NCBI GenBank assembly: GCA_043228905.1
Contig: JBHGNT010000005.1
Coordinates: 19,592,001-19,656,000 of the forward strand
Length of the DNA: 64,000 bases
Direction: 5' to 3'
Origin: Azolla caroliniana
Lineage: Eukaryota; Polypodiophyta
Below the pieces are notes generated by a model, which did no database searches, was not told where the DNA came from, and saw nothing but the letters and a program-made list of their open reading frames with translations. This document shows, in pieces, positions 20,968 to 32,395 of this stretch (the first letter of the stretch is position 1; each line of letters begins with the position of its first letter). A program made the position numbers and the translations under genes.

Positions 20968-21459
20968 ATGCAATCGGGAGTAGTCACAACCGGAGACGAC
21001 ACTCCGCATCCGATCGCGAATGTCGGAGAAGTTCCCTTGAGCCATGTCGGGCAGAAAGGGAAACTCATGAACGTGCTACACGTTCCGACAATCACGAAGA
21101 ACTTGGTGTCGGTCGGACAGATCATCGACCAAGGGATGGAGGTCCGGTTTACACACCTCGGGTGCTTCATCGAGGAAGAAGGCCGAGTTATTGGGCAAGG
21201 GCGCAGAGATGGGTGGATGTTCATCCTCGACTCTACTGACGGTGGCACCGCCATGTTCGCGAAGGGACAAAAAGTCGAGTCGGACATCGACTTATGGCAG
21301 AAGCGGATAGGCCACGTCAACTACCAGCGGCTTCAAGACCTGCAATCGAAACAAGTGGTGTTCGGATTGCACAAATTTGTGAAGCCTGCTAGCTTGGGAA
21401 GCAACACCAACTTCCTTTCCCCAACGAGCGTAACCAGAGCCGGAACAAGCTCGACTTGA
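20968..21459 (+). pseudogene. Copia-3 protease C-terminus and GAG-pre-integrase domain
   Basis: Starts just past the TAG that follows the protease motif. VPTITKNLVSVGQIIDQGMEVRF is the typical end of copia protease, then WMFILDST and LWQKRIGHVNYQRLQ mark the GAG-pre-integrase domain. A frame change around 21375-21455 damages the integrase zinc finger, and the next open frame starts at 21456. Confidence 0.88.
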
Positions 21460-22871
21460 TACACTCTGATGTGTGGGGGCCGACACAAAACGTTAGTCTT
21501 GGCGGGAGCCGATATTTCGTCTCCTTTATCGACGACTACACGCGGCACATGTGGATCTACCTCATTGAGAGGAAGAGCGAAGTCTTCGATTGTTTCCGGG
21601 ACCTCAAAGGGTTCGTGGAAACGGAAATAGGAAGAAAGATCAAGTGCCTGCGGTTGGATGGCAAAAAAGAATACTTTTCCGGTCAATTCAACGGTTATCT
21701 ACAACAGATGGGAATTCGGCATGAATTTAGTTGTAGATACACGCCGGAGCAAAACTGCGTGGCCAAGAGGAAAAATCGGTCGGTTGTGGAAGCGGCACGG
21801 GCAATGGTGGAGGAGAAGAGCCTGCCCAAGTTCTACTGGGCGGAGGCGGTAAGGACCACGGTATACATCCAAAATCGGATCGGAGACAAAGTGTCGGTGC
21901 ACGAGCTATATTTCAGAATGAAGCCGAACTTGCGACACTTACGAGTTTTCGGTAGCATTGCGTATGTGCATGTGCCGAAGGAGAAACAGAGGAAGCTGGA
22001 CACAAAGGCCGAGAAATGTATCTTGGTCGGTTACTCAGACGAGCAGAAGGGTTATAAGTGTTATAACCCGCGCATGAGCCGTGACGTTGTGTTTGATGAT
22101 TCCGCGTCCTGGTACTTGCCTCCGACTCCGGACCTTGCCTCCAATCCGAGTTCTGATGATGAGGTCAGCGAGGCCGAGATGTCTCCAGATGAGCCTGAAA
22201 TTGGGACCCGCGAAGAGAGTCCGATTTTGTTTCGGTTAAGTGGACCGAATGGACAACTGAGTCGGTTCGACCAGTCCGATGAAGAGCCAGCGAGTAGTGG
22301 AGACTCGGCCGTGCACTCCCCGTGCAGGAAGCCGAGGAGACGGCTTATGCACAAAGAGAAAGGGAAGAAGGGGGTGTTGGATTCTGGCACGGATAGGAAC
22401 GAGTCAGACCGACACGAGTCCGACTCCGAGGGAAGCTGTGACGGGTCTTCAAGAGTGAAGTCCGCATCGGCCGAGAAGACCTCAACATCGGCTAATGACC
22501 AATTACGCCAATCTACCCGCTGGAGGAACCCAATTGTGCAGTTCGGATACAATGAGTACATGGCGCATCATTATGCGTACATGACCCGTGTAGCGGAAGT
22601 GTGTGAGCCGAAGAGCTACGTAGAAGCGGCTAAGGATGTGAATTGGCGCGCCGCGATGGAGGAAGAGATGCACGCATTGGCGAAAAACGAGACCTGGGAC
22701 CTGGTTGACGCACCGAAGGGTGTGAAGCTGATCGGATGTAGGTGGGTGTACAAGGTCAAGTACAACACCGACGGCTCCGTCAACCGATACAAGGCCCGGT
22801 TAGTGGCAAAAGGCTACGCCAGAAACACGGCATCGACTATGATGAGACATTTGCGCCGGTCACGAAGATGA
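21456..22871 (+). pseudogene. Copia-3 integrase and RT N-terminus, 471 codons open
   Basis: It starts at the integrase core: MIHSDVWGP (first Asp), FVSFIDDYTRHMW, LRLDGKKEYF (second Asp region, normally TDNGGEF/SDGGKEY), YTPEQNCVAKRKNR. The C-terminal IN domain follows (LRHLRVFGSIAYVHVPKEKR type), then an acidic spacer (about residues 220-330) and the RT start ([39 protein letters not shown]). The frame is lost at about 22830, just before 'YDETFAPV', which continues in another phase. It is the longest intact copia stretch in the window. Confidence 0.92.
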
Positions 22872-23353
22872 TGACCGTCCGTGTTTTGCTCGCGGTAGCT
22901 GCGGCAAAGGGGTGGCATTTACATCAGATGGATGTAAAGAATGCATTCCTACAAGGTGATCTTGAGGAATAGGTGTATATGGTACAGCCTCTTGGATTTC
23001 ACTCCAGAACGAACACGTCGGTAGTGTGCCGATTGAAGAAGTCCCTTTATGGACTGAAGCAAGCCCTGCATGTCTGGAATGCGAAGATCATGCAGCAACT
23101 GCGTTGGATGGGCTTTGTAACGTCAAAATTGGACTCTTCCCTGTTCATCCGGAAAGGTCGACTCGGTCCGGTCAGTATTTTACTATATGTTGATGACTTG
23201 GTCATCACCGGCGCCGACCTAGGTGAAATCGACCGCGTGAAGCTCCAGCTTGCGGCATCATTCGACATGAAGGATTTGGGGGACCTTCATTACTTCCTCG
23301 GGATCGAAGTGATCTGCACCCCCGAAGGCATACTGATCAGCCAACGTCATTAA
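22742..23353 (+). pseudogene. Copia-3 reverse transcriptase core
   Basis: In the shifted phase: [40 protein letters not shown] (catalytic Asp in MDVKNAF), then a TAG at 22970 and VYMVQP. KKSLYGLKQA follows, and SILLYVDDLVITGADL with an intact YVDD box near 23182-23200, then MKDLGDLHYFLGIEV. A TAA at 23351 ends it. The catalytic residues are all present despite the stops. Confidence 0.9.
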
Positions 23354-23356
23354 GCG

Positions 23357-23832
23357 TTGAATATGCTCTTCAAATTTGGGATGGTAGACTGTAAGTCCGT
23401 CTCGACTCCTCTGGATAGAACCGTCAAGCTTTGCCCCGAGTCCGGAAAGGTATGCGAGCCGAAGAGGTTCCGACTGATAGTCGGCAGCCTTATATACTTG
23501 ACCATCACTCGACTAGATCTATCATGGCGCGGGGTGATTAGTCAATTCATGGTGCGACCTATCGAGGAACACCTTCAGTGCGCACAACGCGTACTCCGAT
23601 ACGTTAGTGGCACTAAGGACTGGGGGCTACTATATCGGTTTGATACAGCCCCGTAGTTGGTCGGCTACACTGACGCCGACTGGGCCGGCAACGTCGCCGA
23701 TCGCCGATCCACGTCCGGTTTCGTGTTCTCTCTCTCGAGTGCCGCGCTCACGTGGAGTAGTACGAAGTAGCCGACAGTTGCACTGTCGAGCACCGAGGCC
23801 GAGTACAAAATCCTTGTTAAGGCTTTAAGGTG
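23357..23832 (+). pseudogene. Copia-3 RT thumb and RNase H, truncated
   Basis: Runs from MLFKFGMVDCKSVSTPLD through RFRLIVGSLIYLT, a typical copia thumb, to RNase H (VGYTDADWAGN, RRSTSGFVFSLSSAALTWSS, SSTEAEY). It has a TAG at 23654 and another before PTVAL. Homology ends at about 23832, where unrelated AT-rich DNA starts. Confidence 0.88.
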
Positions 23833-25019
23833 AACACACTAACTAGACTCCATCTAGGTAACTACTAAGTTACGTTTGTTGACTAATTAGCTAAAACTAG
23901 TTGAGCTTGATATCTCAACATTTAGGTTATAGGAGGAGAGAAAACTTAAGAGGGAAGGAGAGCTATAAAATTCACAAAAAGTGACTTTTATAACTTCTTC
24001 TACAAGGAGGTTTGGACTCTTTCACATTGGAGTGGCCATTCAACCTAAAGTTTTGAGAGGACTTTTAATGTTCGATCCACCTTTTTCCTATTGTGTTGGT
24101 GAGCTTGTTGCATGGGTCAATCGATGATGATGTCTTCATGAATCACGTTGCCGCGTAAACATGTCATGTTCTGCTTGAGTGGGACCATGGGGGTCTTGAA
24201 ACAAGGAATCGAAAAGATGGAGGAGTTAAAAGGGAGTAAGTCAAAGACTTGTGTTTGTCAAAAGATCAAATATACTGCTAGAGCATAGGGCATACGACTG
24301 CCTTATTGACTTACAACCAGGGAAAGAATCGCCATGGGGGCAAGGTTGTTAGGCATGTTGGATATGGTACGGATACCATATGTATATAACGTATTAATAC
24401 ACGTATAGTACCTCCCAATTAAAAAATACGTTAAATATGTTTTTTAATATGGTAAATACTTATAAAATACGTAAAATACGTATTTTACATATAGTATGTT
24501 AAATACTTCTACAATTTGAAAATTATTTACCTTTTAAAAAACATTTGTAATATTGTAAAAAGCATCTATGTTTACACAATTTTGTGATATACATTATAGT
24601 TCTACATCCTAAAATGCATATAAGACATTTGAACATTTCACATCGTAAAATACTTATAATATGGATGTCGACATTCACTTGTTCTATAAATCAATGTAAG
24701 TGTGTATCATGATGTTCTACTTCAAATTGTAATTATTTACGATTATGCCTTCATAGATTGAGGAATCATCTATGATTATCATTCTTATTATAGGTTTCTG
24801 TCTTCTTTTCTCTCTTCTTCATCTTCTTCTATCTTTTATGATTATCACACTCAGAGTCAGGACAAGTTTATGTCTTCTTTTCTCTCTTTTTCTTCGTCAT
24901 CTCTTATGTTCTTCTTTCTTCTTTCCTTTTGCTTCTTTTTCACTAAAATCTGTTTTTTTCTTTCGCTTTTTGTTGGGGTTTTACTTACATTTGTTTAGGC
25001 AGGATTCATAATTGCAACA
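23833..25019. other. Unassigned AT-rich stretch with a Gypsy LTR relic
   Basis: No reading frame with family similarity. Around 24145-24235 the text 'gggaccatgggggtcttg' and its surroundings align with the primer-proximal end of the Gypsy-2/-3/-4 LTRs, so a decayed LTR piece is likely. 24370-24720 is very AT-rich with repeated 'aaatacgta' words. 24770-24990 is CT-rich (TCTTCTT repeats) with no clear coding pattern. Confidence 0.45.
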
Positions 25020-26760
25020 TTGGAAGGCCTCAAGATGGACTGGCCAGTGATTGTGGCCGACTTATTATGGGCAAGAATAACGTCCGTAATGGATGGGAAG
25101 AAGGCATTGGGCGGATTAGCACAGTGGCTAACATTATTGGTACCCCCAACACATGCCATCAAGCCAAAGAAGCGAGCTCGGCTAGAAACTACACCGAATA
25201 TGTCATCCAAACGGCAGCAACTCCTAGCGAAACACACCCTCGGATGGATAGTAGGAGAATCGTCTCGAAGGGAAGAGGAAGCATTGACAAACTAGAGGTA
25301 GGAACCGGTGGAGGAAGTTTCGGAAAAGATGGCAAAACCGATCAAGATAAAGGTGCGCCAGCATGTTAGAGACCAGGAGGAATTGGTGGGTAGAGTCAAC
25401 TAGGAAACCGCAGAAGAGGATGCTGAAGAAGAACCAGCCGAAACCCTCCAGCATCACCCAAGGAAGCGTAACAGTGAGCAATAGGGTGAAGGATCGGGTC
25501 CGGAGAAGGACAATACCCCAAAGTCCCGCTCAACGGTGGTGGAACCCAAGACGGAGGAAGAGTTGGTAACAAGACTAGAAGCGGTGGCAACAGTTCAACA
25601 GGAACCGTTACAGAAAGACTTACCTCACCGGGTCTTCTAGGGTAGCAACAACAAGAGGAACGCCAACCGGAGAGGACACCAGAGCAAGAAGCGTTGTTTG
25701 CACAATGGCTAAGGGAGGAGGAAGAATGATGAACGAAGCCAATAAAGAAATTCGTTGCACTCACACAACATGAAACCTACTGACAATGGTTAGAATGGCT
25801 TGGCAAGCTGGTATCCGGTGTGGCGGATCGGATGGATGAAGAACAATGGGTGGAGCGACGATGAGTGGATCGGTTGCTAATAACAACCGACAAATTGGAT
25901 AAGGCCACAATTAGATTCGGAGCTTGGAGGAGAAGCTGGCAAGGGCTAAGGAGTTCAGAGTCCTCATGTCAAAGATGGGCCAAAACACAACCTCTGGAAC
26001 AAAGCCGGTAGATTGGCTAATCTACAAGGAAGCTCCGGAAATGGATGCACAACCGAAGGCCAACATAACTCTGATAAAAGATGCTGAGTAGGAATAGGAA
26101 ATGCTAACACTAAGGGAGGAACTAGCCGCTCAAGAAGCAATAAGGGAGAGAGAGCGAGAACAGAGGAAGACAACCGAAGAAGAGAAACAGAGGACTGAGG
26201 AAGGTCTCCGGAATAGTCAATTGAACAATGACCAACTGAAGGAGGAAACAGAGAAGTTACCGCAGGAAAAAGACAAGCTCCGAAGAATGGCGGAACCGGA
26301 AATAGAATGACTAAAAGAAGAAATCCGGCAATTGAAGGAGAGAGAGGATCGGGCATGCTCTCAAATGAATCGGTGGTTGAAGCAGAAAACGGAGGGGTCA
26401 GATTTTGACCGGCATCAAGATAAATTGAAGGAAGTCTGGATGGAACAGGCAAAGAAAACAGAGGCTTTGACGGAAGAACAAAGGATAGCTATCTCAACGG
26501 CGAAGATTTTGGAAGAAGTGGTGAGGGAAAGAACATAGCTCACCGGAAAGCACTATGAAGAATTAGAATGGGCAAAAATGGCTTTGGATAGGGTCCAAAC
26601 TACCGACCAAACCAAGTTGTTGGAATATGAAGTACATGCATAGGCCACTGCCGCCCTTATCAAGAAGATGAAGGACGAGAAGCAGGCTGGAGAGGACAGT
26701 ATAAACCTCGGCATGGAACGAATCCGGATGATAGTCTCATAGTATTGTAAAAGAACTTGA
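25020..26760 (+). pseudogene. Decayed coiled-coil reading frame of unknown family
   Basis: Successive plus-strand frames read as one eroded protein. An N-terminal hydrophobic part (LKMDWPVIVADLLWARITSV, LAQWLTLLVPP) is followed by a basic KPKKRAR, an acidic spacer and a long Glu/Lys/Gln-rich segment (26101-26540) with heptad-like spacing typical of a coiled coil. At least eight stops occur. I do not recognise it. The layout resembles uncharacterised ORFs carried by plant transposons, but no retroviral motif is present. Low composition complexity means a chance origin for parts cannot be excluded. Confidence 0.4.
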
Positions 26761-26888
26761 TGCAGTGCATCGAGATCTCTCACTATTGTTTAATATGTTT
26801 GACTAAAATGGTTTTCCTTTTTCTAAATTTTGAAAATCACATTAGAGAAAATACTGTTTAAACAAGAAAATTATTAGAGAATCTTTTA

Positions 26889-27053
26889 AGTATCTTTTGG
26901 AATCCGTTTTTGGAGACATACCTGGTGACATTTTTGCCCTTGTTCATGATGATTGCTTGGTGATGAGTGCTAACTTTGAAGGCTCAAACAATGACTTTTT
27001 TGTTTTGAGCTCTGAGCTTTGTAATCTTGTGACACATGATGTTGACAATAAGG
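26889..27053 (+). pseudogene. Possible exon upstream of the DUF7869-like gene
   Basis: A stop-free stretch of about 55 codons (LLESVFGDIPGDIFALVHDD ... LCNLVTHDVDNK) lies in otherwise AT-rich, stop-filled DNA and ends at a donor-like AAGG/GTAGGT. An intron-like AT-rich stretch follows to 27509. I do not recognise a family. Position and strand suggest it belongs to the next gene, but this is inference. Confidence 0.4.
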
Positions 27054-27509
27054 GTAGGTCCATCCTTTATTATTAAAAATAATAAAAATAAAAATAATAG
27101 TAACTTTTTTTATTAGTTTTTTTCAAATAAAATTTATTTTTCACAATTAAAATTTTTTTACAAGAAAAAATAGAAAAAAATTTAAACTTCAAATGAAAAA
27201 AATACATTAAAATAAAGACCGGTTTTCTAAAAAATTATTTTCCAAAGAAAATAAAATTTGAAAATTTAGGTGAATTAGACATAACCTAAAGAAATGATAT
27301 AACGTAAGGTAATTTTAATAAATAAAATAATAAAATTGTATACAAACTAATTTTGGGGACAATCAACTTACAAAATACGTTGATAATAAATTATGTATGT
27401 TTTTAGGTTTTCCTATATGAACAATTTGCTTCAAGGAAGATGCTAAAATGAGAAAGAGTTTTGTTTATTTGTAGTAACGTGTATTTGTTTCTTGAGTGTT
27501 GCTTTTTAG
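27054..27509 (+). other. AT-rich intron-like stretch
   Basis: Very AT-rich with poly-A/poly-T runs. It is bounded by a GTAGGT donor-like site and a TGCTTTTTAG acceptor-like site right before ATG 27510. No other feature seen. Confidence 0.4.
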
Positions 27510-28772
27510 ATGTCTTCCGCTTCGAGTAGAGCTAAATCTTTGTTTTCTGTGGACCCTTATGCCTTGTCAAGTAGGTCATATTTCTCAATCGATGAGTACA
27601 ATGTTCAAAGTTTGGTAAAGGGTTTCCTTAAACGATCAAAGGTTGATAATGATTCTAGCTCTAACTCACTTTTCTCAATCAATCCTTATAAGAATGCGCC
27701 AAATATTGGTTTGTAATGTGCTAGTAGTGAGTTGAATGAAGTCTCAGTAGATGAAGTTTCTAAGACCAAACCTTTAAGTTTTAAATGAGTTCCTAAACAA
27801 GTTAGCTTCAAGAGATTTAACTTTCTATGTTTTGATCGTCATATTATTTGCGATTCGAGTAAGTCATGTTGTGGCAATCTATGCCTTAACAAATTTGGAA
27901 AGATAAATTTGCAAAGAATGTGGGAGAAGTATCTATCACTTAATGGTGATGAGCAAGATACGTTTCTTATTTCACCTATGCAATTTGTTAGAGATCAGGG
28001 CGTAGGGACGCATGTGGAATATTTTCTTGATCTAAGAATTAAGTGTTGTGGAGCAACTTTAAAAATTGCTCATAACATTGGGAACATGAGGCTTCAAAGG
28101 ATTTAGGAATGTATGGTAAAGGGATCGTGGATACCTTTCAATACTAATACCTCAGGTGGTAAGGGAATTATAGGGTGTCATTGTATAAATTGGATGCATG
28201 TCTACTTCTCTAAGCACGACGATATCATGCCTACTACTAGGAGATTGCACTTGTCAGATAACTTACTCGACATGAGGTTGATCAAGAATATAAGGATGAC
28301 ATGTTGTTACAAGGTGTACCTTATGTACAACATCGACATTTCAATAGATTATGGAGGCTGCAATTTAACAATGTCGTTATACCATGCAAGGTTCACATGG
28401 GTGTATGTCCAGTTTGTGCAATAGCCAAGGGTGGGAAATCTGATGAAGAAATAAAAAATTACAAGAACTCGTTGAAAGATCATCGCGAGAGTCAAGCATT
28501 GGAACGTTCTAAAGCTATGCGTCACTGTCAAAAAGCTCTTCAATCACCTGAAAAGTATATGTGTATAATTATTGATGGAATGGATCAAAAGATGACCTGT
28601 TTGCCACACTTTCAAAGGATGCCAAAGGATATTGGAGATGAAGGCCTTGTGGAGATACATTTAGTGGTTTGTTTGTGGTACTCCCAAGAAATAAACCCAC
28701 TATAGGTATACTTAACCTATCCCAATATTCATAATGACCCTAATTGTTGTCCATAGGCCAGAAATATAATTA
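27510..28772 (+). pseudogene. DUF7869-like protein, N-terminal and middle part (copy 1)
   Basis: One main frame from ATG 27510 with stops at 27714, 27786 and 28105 and a frameshift near 28290. Visible landmarks: FSVDPYALS repeats; CCGNLCLNKFGK, a cysteine-containing block; the LKIAHNIGNMRLQRI block; then after the shift FNRLWRLQFNNVVIPCK and CPVCAIAKGGKSDEE (CxxC). The end is PEKYMCIIIDGMDQKM (Asp-rich, the likely first acidic strand) and YPNIHNDPN. I match this from memory to a family of large uncharacterised plant and animal proteins annotated DUF7869, with an RNase H-like look. It is cut by Copia-4 at 28773. Confidence 0.6.
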
Positions 28773-29436
28773 TGACGGGAACTCAACGCTCCTTATGCAC
28801 AACGCTCGGCCACAACCGAGCTTAGAATCATACACAGAAAAACAGGAAACGGAAAACACGCGACACAAAGGAGAAGAAAAATGTGCACAGGATGTTTACG
28901 TGGAAAACCCAAACTAAGGGAAAAACCATGGCAGCCCACAAGCTGCAAACTATCACTATGTTAGAATGTACAACAGTGAGTTCACGGAGGCAACGACCTC
29001 ATGCTCACGATCTTCGCCACAGGCGGCGGTTACAACAGAGGCAACGACCTCGTTCTCTCTCTCTCTCTCTCTCTTTGTACACTGTTACGCGCTCTCTCTT
29101 CTTGCACCAACAAGAAAATGACAACAACCAGTAAATAAAAGTTTGCCCTAAGTCATATTTATACTAATATGACTTTTCGGCTATTTACAAATATAGCCTC
29201 AATGGACTCTCAGAAACATATTTACGAATATGTCTCTTAATCCGGTTTCGGCATTCCTCACCGGGTCTACGTCATCCGGCTCTCCGTAGCCGGGTACTCC
29301 TCATCCGGTTCTCACCGGGTCTGTGTCATCCGGCTCTCCGTAGCCGGGTACTCCTCATCTGGTTTTGGCCTCGACCGAGTTTGTTCATCGGCACTGTTCT
29401 TCTCTCTTCCCATCCGGAGGGACCTATCTCCCAACA
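28773..29436 (-). repeat. Copia-4 3' LTR
   Basis: 664 bp; on the coding strand TGTTGGGAGATAGG to GTTCCCGTCA. The adjacent GAAGGGGGAGTT is the polypurine tract. A 53-bp direct duplication (CCGGGT..ATCCGGCTCTCCGTAGCCGGG) lies at about 29260-29365. A CT microsatellite sits at 29055-29075. Two solo LTRs of this family occur at 6139-6554 and 57505-58040. Confidence 0.93.
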
Positions 29437-29446
29437 AACTCCCCCT

Positions 29447-29944
29447 TCACTCCGGCATGGGGTGTCTTACAAGTCCGATCCTCTTCCAACAGGCATTCAG
29501 CTTGTCGAGTATTAGAACTTTGGTCAGCATATCTGACCCGTTCTCGGTCATGTGGATCTTCGTCAGTGCGAACTCCTGGTCATCTACTCTTTCCCGGATC
29601 CAGTGATACCTTCGCTGGATATGCTTCGTCCGGGAATGGTAGGCAGCATTCTTAGCAAGGTGGATGACACTTTGACTGTCGCAATAGAGTCGGTATTCAT
29701 CTTGCCGGATACCGAGCTCTCCGATGAAGTCCTTCATCCATAATATTTCCTTGCCGTCTTCCATAGCCGCCATGTACTCCGCCTCCGTGGTTGACAATGC
29801 AACCGTCTTCTGCAGCCTCGACTGCCACGAAACAGCTCCCCCTGCATATGTCATTACATACCCGGATGTAGACCAGTTGGTATCCACATCAGCCGACATG
29901 TCCGAATCGGTGAAACCGTCCAGTTGAGGTTATTCGAAGCCGAA
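29447..29944 (-). pseudogene. Copia-4 RNase H
   Basis: Catalytic pieces DGFTDSDMSADVDTNWSTSGYV, AVSWQSRLQKTVALSTTEAEYMA and YCDSQSVIHLAKN are present, followed by the KHIQRRYHWIRERV tail typical of the superfamily. One stop (about 29927) lies just before DGFTDSD. Otherwise it is open to its end near 29447, directly before the polypurine tract. Confidence 0.9.
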
Positions 29945-30877
29945 TCAGAGACACATATTTGAAGTTCCCTTCAAATACCGGAGTATCCATTTGACCGCGT
30001 TCCAGTGCTCCTTGCCGGGACTGCTCATAAACCGGCTCACCACTCCGACTGCGTATCCTATATCCGGTCGGGTACACACCATTGCGTACATCAATCTCCC
30101 GACGGCAGAGGCATATGGAATCTTCATCATATCCGCCTTCTCTGCTTTCGTCTTCGGGCTTTGCTTACCGGATAGCCTGCAGTTTGCCGGAAGTGTCGAT
30201 CCGACCGGTTTCGCATCTGACATGTTGAACCGGTGAAGCACCTTTGTCACGTACTTCTCCTGTGACAACCATAATTGCTTCACTGACCGGTTCTGGATAA
30301 TATGCATCCCCAGCATCTGTCTTGCCGGACCCAAGTCTTTCATTGAGAAGGTCCGGTTGAGGGCCTTCTTTAGCATCCGTATTTTGGCTTGGTCCCGTCC
30401 GACGATCCACATGTCATCCACGTACAGAAGGAGTATTAGGAAGTCGCCTCCTTCAAACTTCTTTACAAACACGCAGTGATCGGCCTGCGTCTTGTGGTAC
30501 CCTTGATCGGTCATGAAGGAGTCAAACTTCCGGTACCATTGCCGGGGGGCCGGCTTCAACCCGTAGAGGCTCTTCTTCAACCGGCATACCAGGTGCTCCA
30601 TCCCTTTCTCCACAAATCCCTCCGGTTGCTGCATGTAGATCTCCTCTTCGAGGTCGCCATGAAGGAATGTCGTCTTCACGTCCAGCTGTTCTACCTCGAG
30701 GTCCATGCTTGCTGCTATACTCAGCACCGTCCGGATGGAGGTCATCTTTACTACCGGGGCAAATATCTCGTCAAAGTCCACGCCCTTTTTCTACTGGAAC
30801 CCCTTCACCACGATCCTGGCTTTGTATCTCGGGGGATTGCCAGCATCTCCCGGTTTCAACTTGTAAACCCACTTATT
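29945..30877 (-). pseudogene. Copia-4 reverse transcriptase
   Basis: Frame from NKWVYKLKPGDAGNPPRYKARIV through GVDFDEIFAPVVKMTSIRTVLSI, EQLDVKTTFLHGDLEEEIYMQ, KKSLYGLKPAPRQWYRKFDSF to LLYVDDMWIVG (intact YVDD near 30405-30430) and MKDLGPARQMLGMHI. Two stops lie near 30880 and 30792; both fit C-to-T change (CGA or CAG). The open part 29945-30781 covers 278 codons. Confidence 0.93.
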
Positions 30878-32395
30878 TCAGAGTGCCCGTTTTCCTTTCG
30901 GCAACTCCACCAATTCGTACGTATGGTTCTCATGCAGGGAATCCATCTCATCCTGCATGGCGCTTAACCATTTGCGGCTATGGGTGTCATCCTTCACTTC
31001 TTCGAAGCTTTCTAGCTCCCCCTCATCGGTCAGCAACACATGCTCTGCATCCGGAAATCTCCGGGGGGGCCTTCTCTCTCTGAGAGGATATCTCCGTCTT
31101 TGGGCTTCGGTAGCCGGCTCCTCCATTTGCTCTTCATCCGAATCCAATTTGGGGTCTAGGCCGGTTCCGGTCTCAGCTTCCTCTACTTCTTCTTCTGCCG
31201 GTACATTATCCTCACCGTAACCGGCTGGTTCCTCGAGTGCTAACCGGTCTCTTGCAGGTTGGGTCTGCTCATCGTAGAATCTATCCTTACCGGTCAACTC
31301 GGAGTTCATTATCTTCTTCTCCGACTCCCAGTCGACGAGCGTCTTGTCCTCCATGAAGATAATATCTCGACTCTGGAATACCTTCTTGTCGACCAGGTCC
31401 CACACTCGGTAGCTGAACTCATCGTCACCATAACCGAGGAATATGCATGGTTGGGTCTTTGGATCTAACTTTCCTCTCTGATCCTTAGCTACATGCACGT
31501 ACGCGAGACACCCGAACACCTTCAGATGCCGGTAGGATACTTCCTTACCGGTCCACACTCTCTGTGGCGTGTCTCCGTCCAAGGGTACTGAGGGTGATCT
31601 ATTTATCACATATGTCGCCGTCGACAGTGCTTCAGCCCAAAACTTCTTGGGTAGTTTTGCATGCGCTAGCATACTCCGGACCCTCTCCATTATGGTCCGG
31701 TTCATCCTCTCGGCCAGTCTGTTTAGTTCCGGCGTCTTCGGCACGGTAAATTCGAGCCGGATTCCCTTCGAGCGGCAATACTCCTCAAACTGCCCCCGGT
31801 ATTCTCCTCTGTTATCTGCTCGAACCGCCTTCAGCTTCCGACCGGTTTCTCTTTCCACTCTCGCGTGGTGCTCTTTGAAGACGGATAGCACCCGATCCTT
31901 CGTCTTCAGCGGTGTGGCCCACAGCTTCTGACTGTGGTCATCTATGAAAGTCACGAAGTACTGTACTCCGGCATGTGACTTCGTGTCTACCTGACACACA
32001 TCCGTATGCACCAACTCCAGTGGTGCATTACGTCTCATCGGTGGCCTTGGTCGGAAGGAGGTCCGATTTTGTTTACCAGCCAGACAATCAGTGCACTTCT
32101 CCAAGTGCACGTTCTTCACTGGAATGAGGTTGTCGTCTGCAAGCCTCTTGATCCCCTTCTCGCTCATATGACACAGTCTCTTGTGCCACAGCTCACCGGC
32201 AGTGTCGGATGCCAAGTTTACTTCTTCCGGACATAACCGGGCATTCATTAGGTACAATGTGTTGACCTTCCGGGCCCTAGCCACAATCAGGCTCCCTTTG
32301 CTGAACTTCATGACACCGTTCCGGATGCTACCCGTGTAGCCTTCATCATCTAGCCGACCGGCTGATATCAGGTTCAGACGAACCTCCGGAACGTG
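30878..32395 (-). pseudogene. Copia-4 GAG-pre-integrase and integrase
   Basis: A 477-codon open frame. ELWHKRLCHMSEKGIKRLAD is GAG-pre-integrase; the zinc region ends CTDCLAGKQNR. The core has HTDVC (first Asp), FIDDHSQKLW, VRADNRGEY (second Asp; usually DNGGEY, here N-R-G) and LAERMNRTIMERVRSML. The C-terminal part is LKVFGCLAYVHV and FLGYGDDEFSYRVWD. An acidic spacer leads to RT. The 5' side ends at TGA 32390-32392, where the family has an arginine codon (DVxHVPEV). Confidence 0.93.

Larger units (their letters stand above)
19381..23832 (+). mobile_element. Copia-3, Ty1/copia element truncated at its 3' end
   Basis: 5' LTR (about 19381-19810), Met-tRNA primer site, then Gag, zinc knuckle, protease, integrase, RT and most of RNase H on the plus strand. 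It breaks off in RNase H after EAEYKILVKAL at about 23832 with no polypurine tract or 3' LTR. An LTR of the same family with an adjacent polypurine tract sits 17 kb away at 40551-40972. The LTR start is approximate because no partner LTR is adjacent. Confidence 0.88.
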
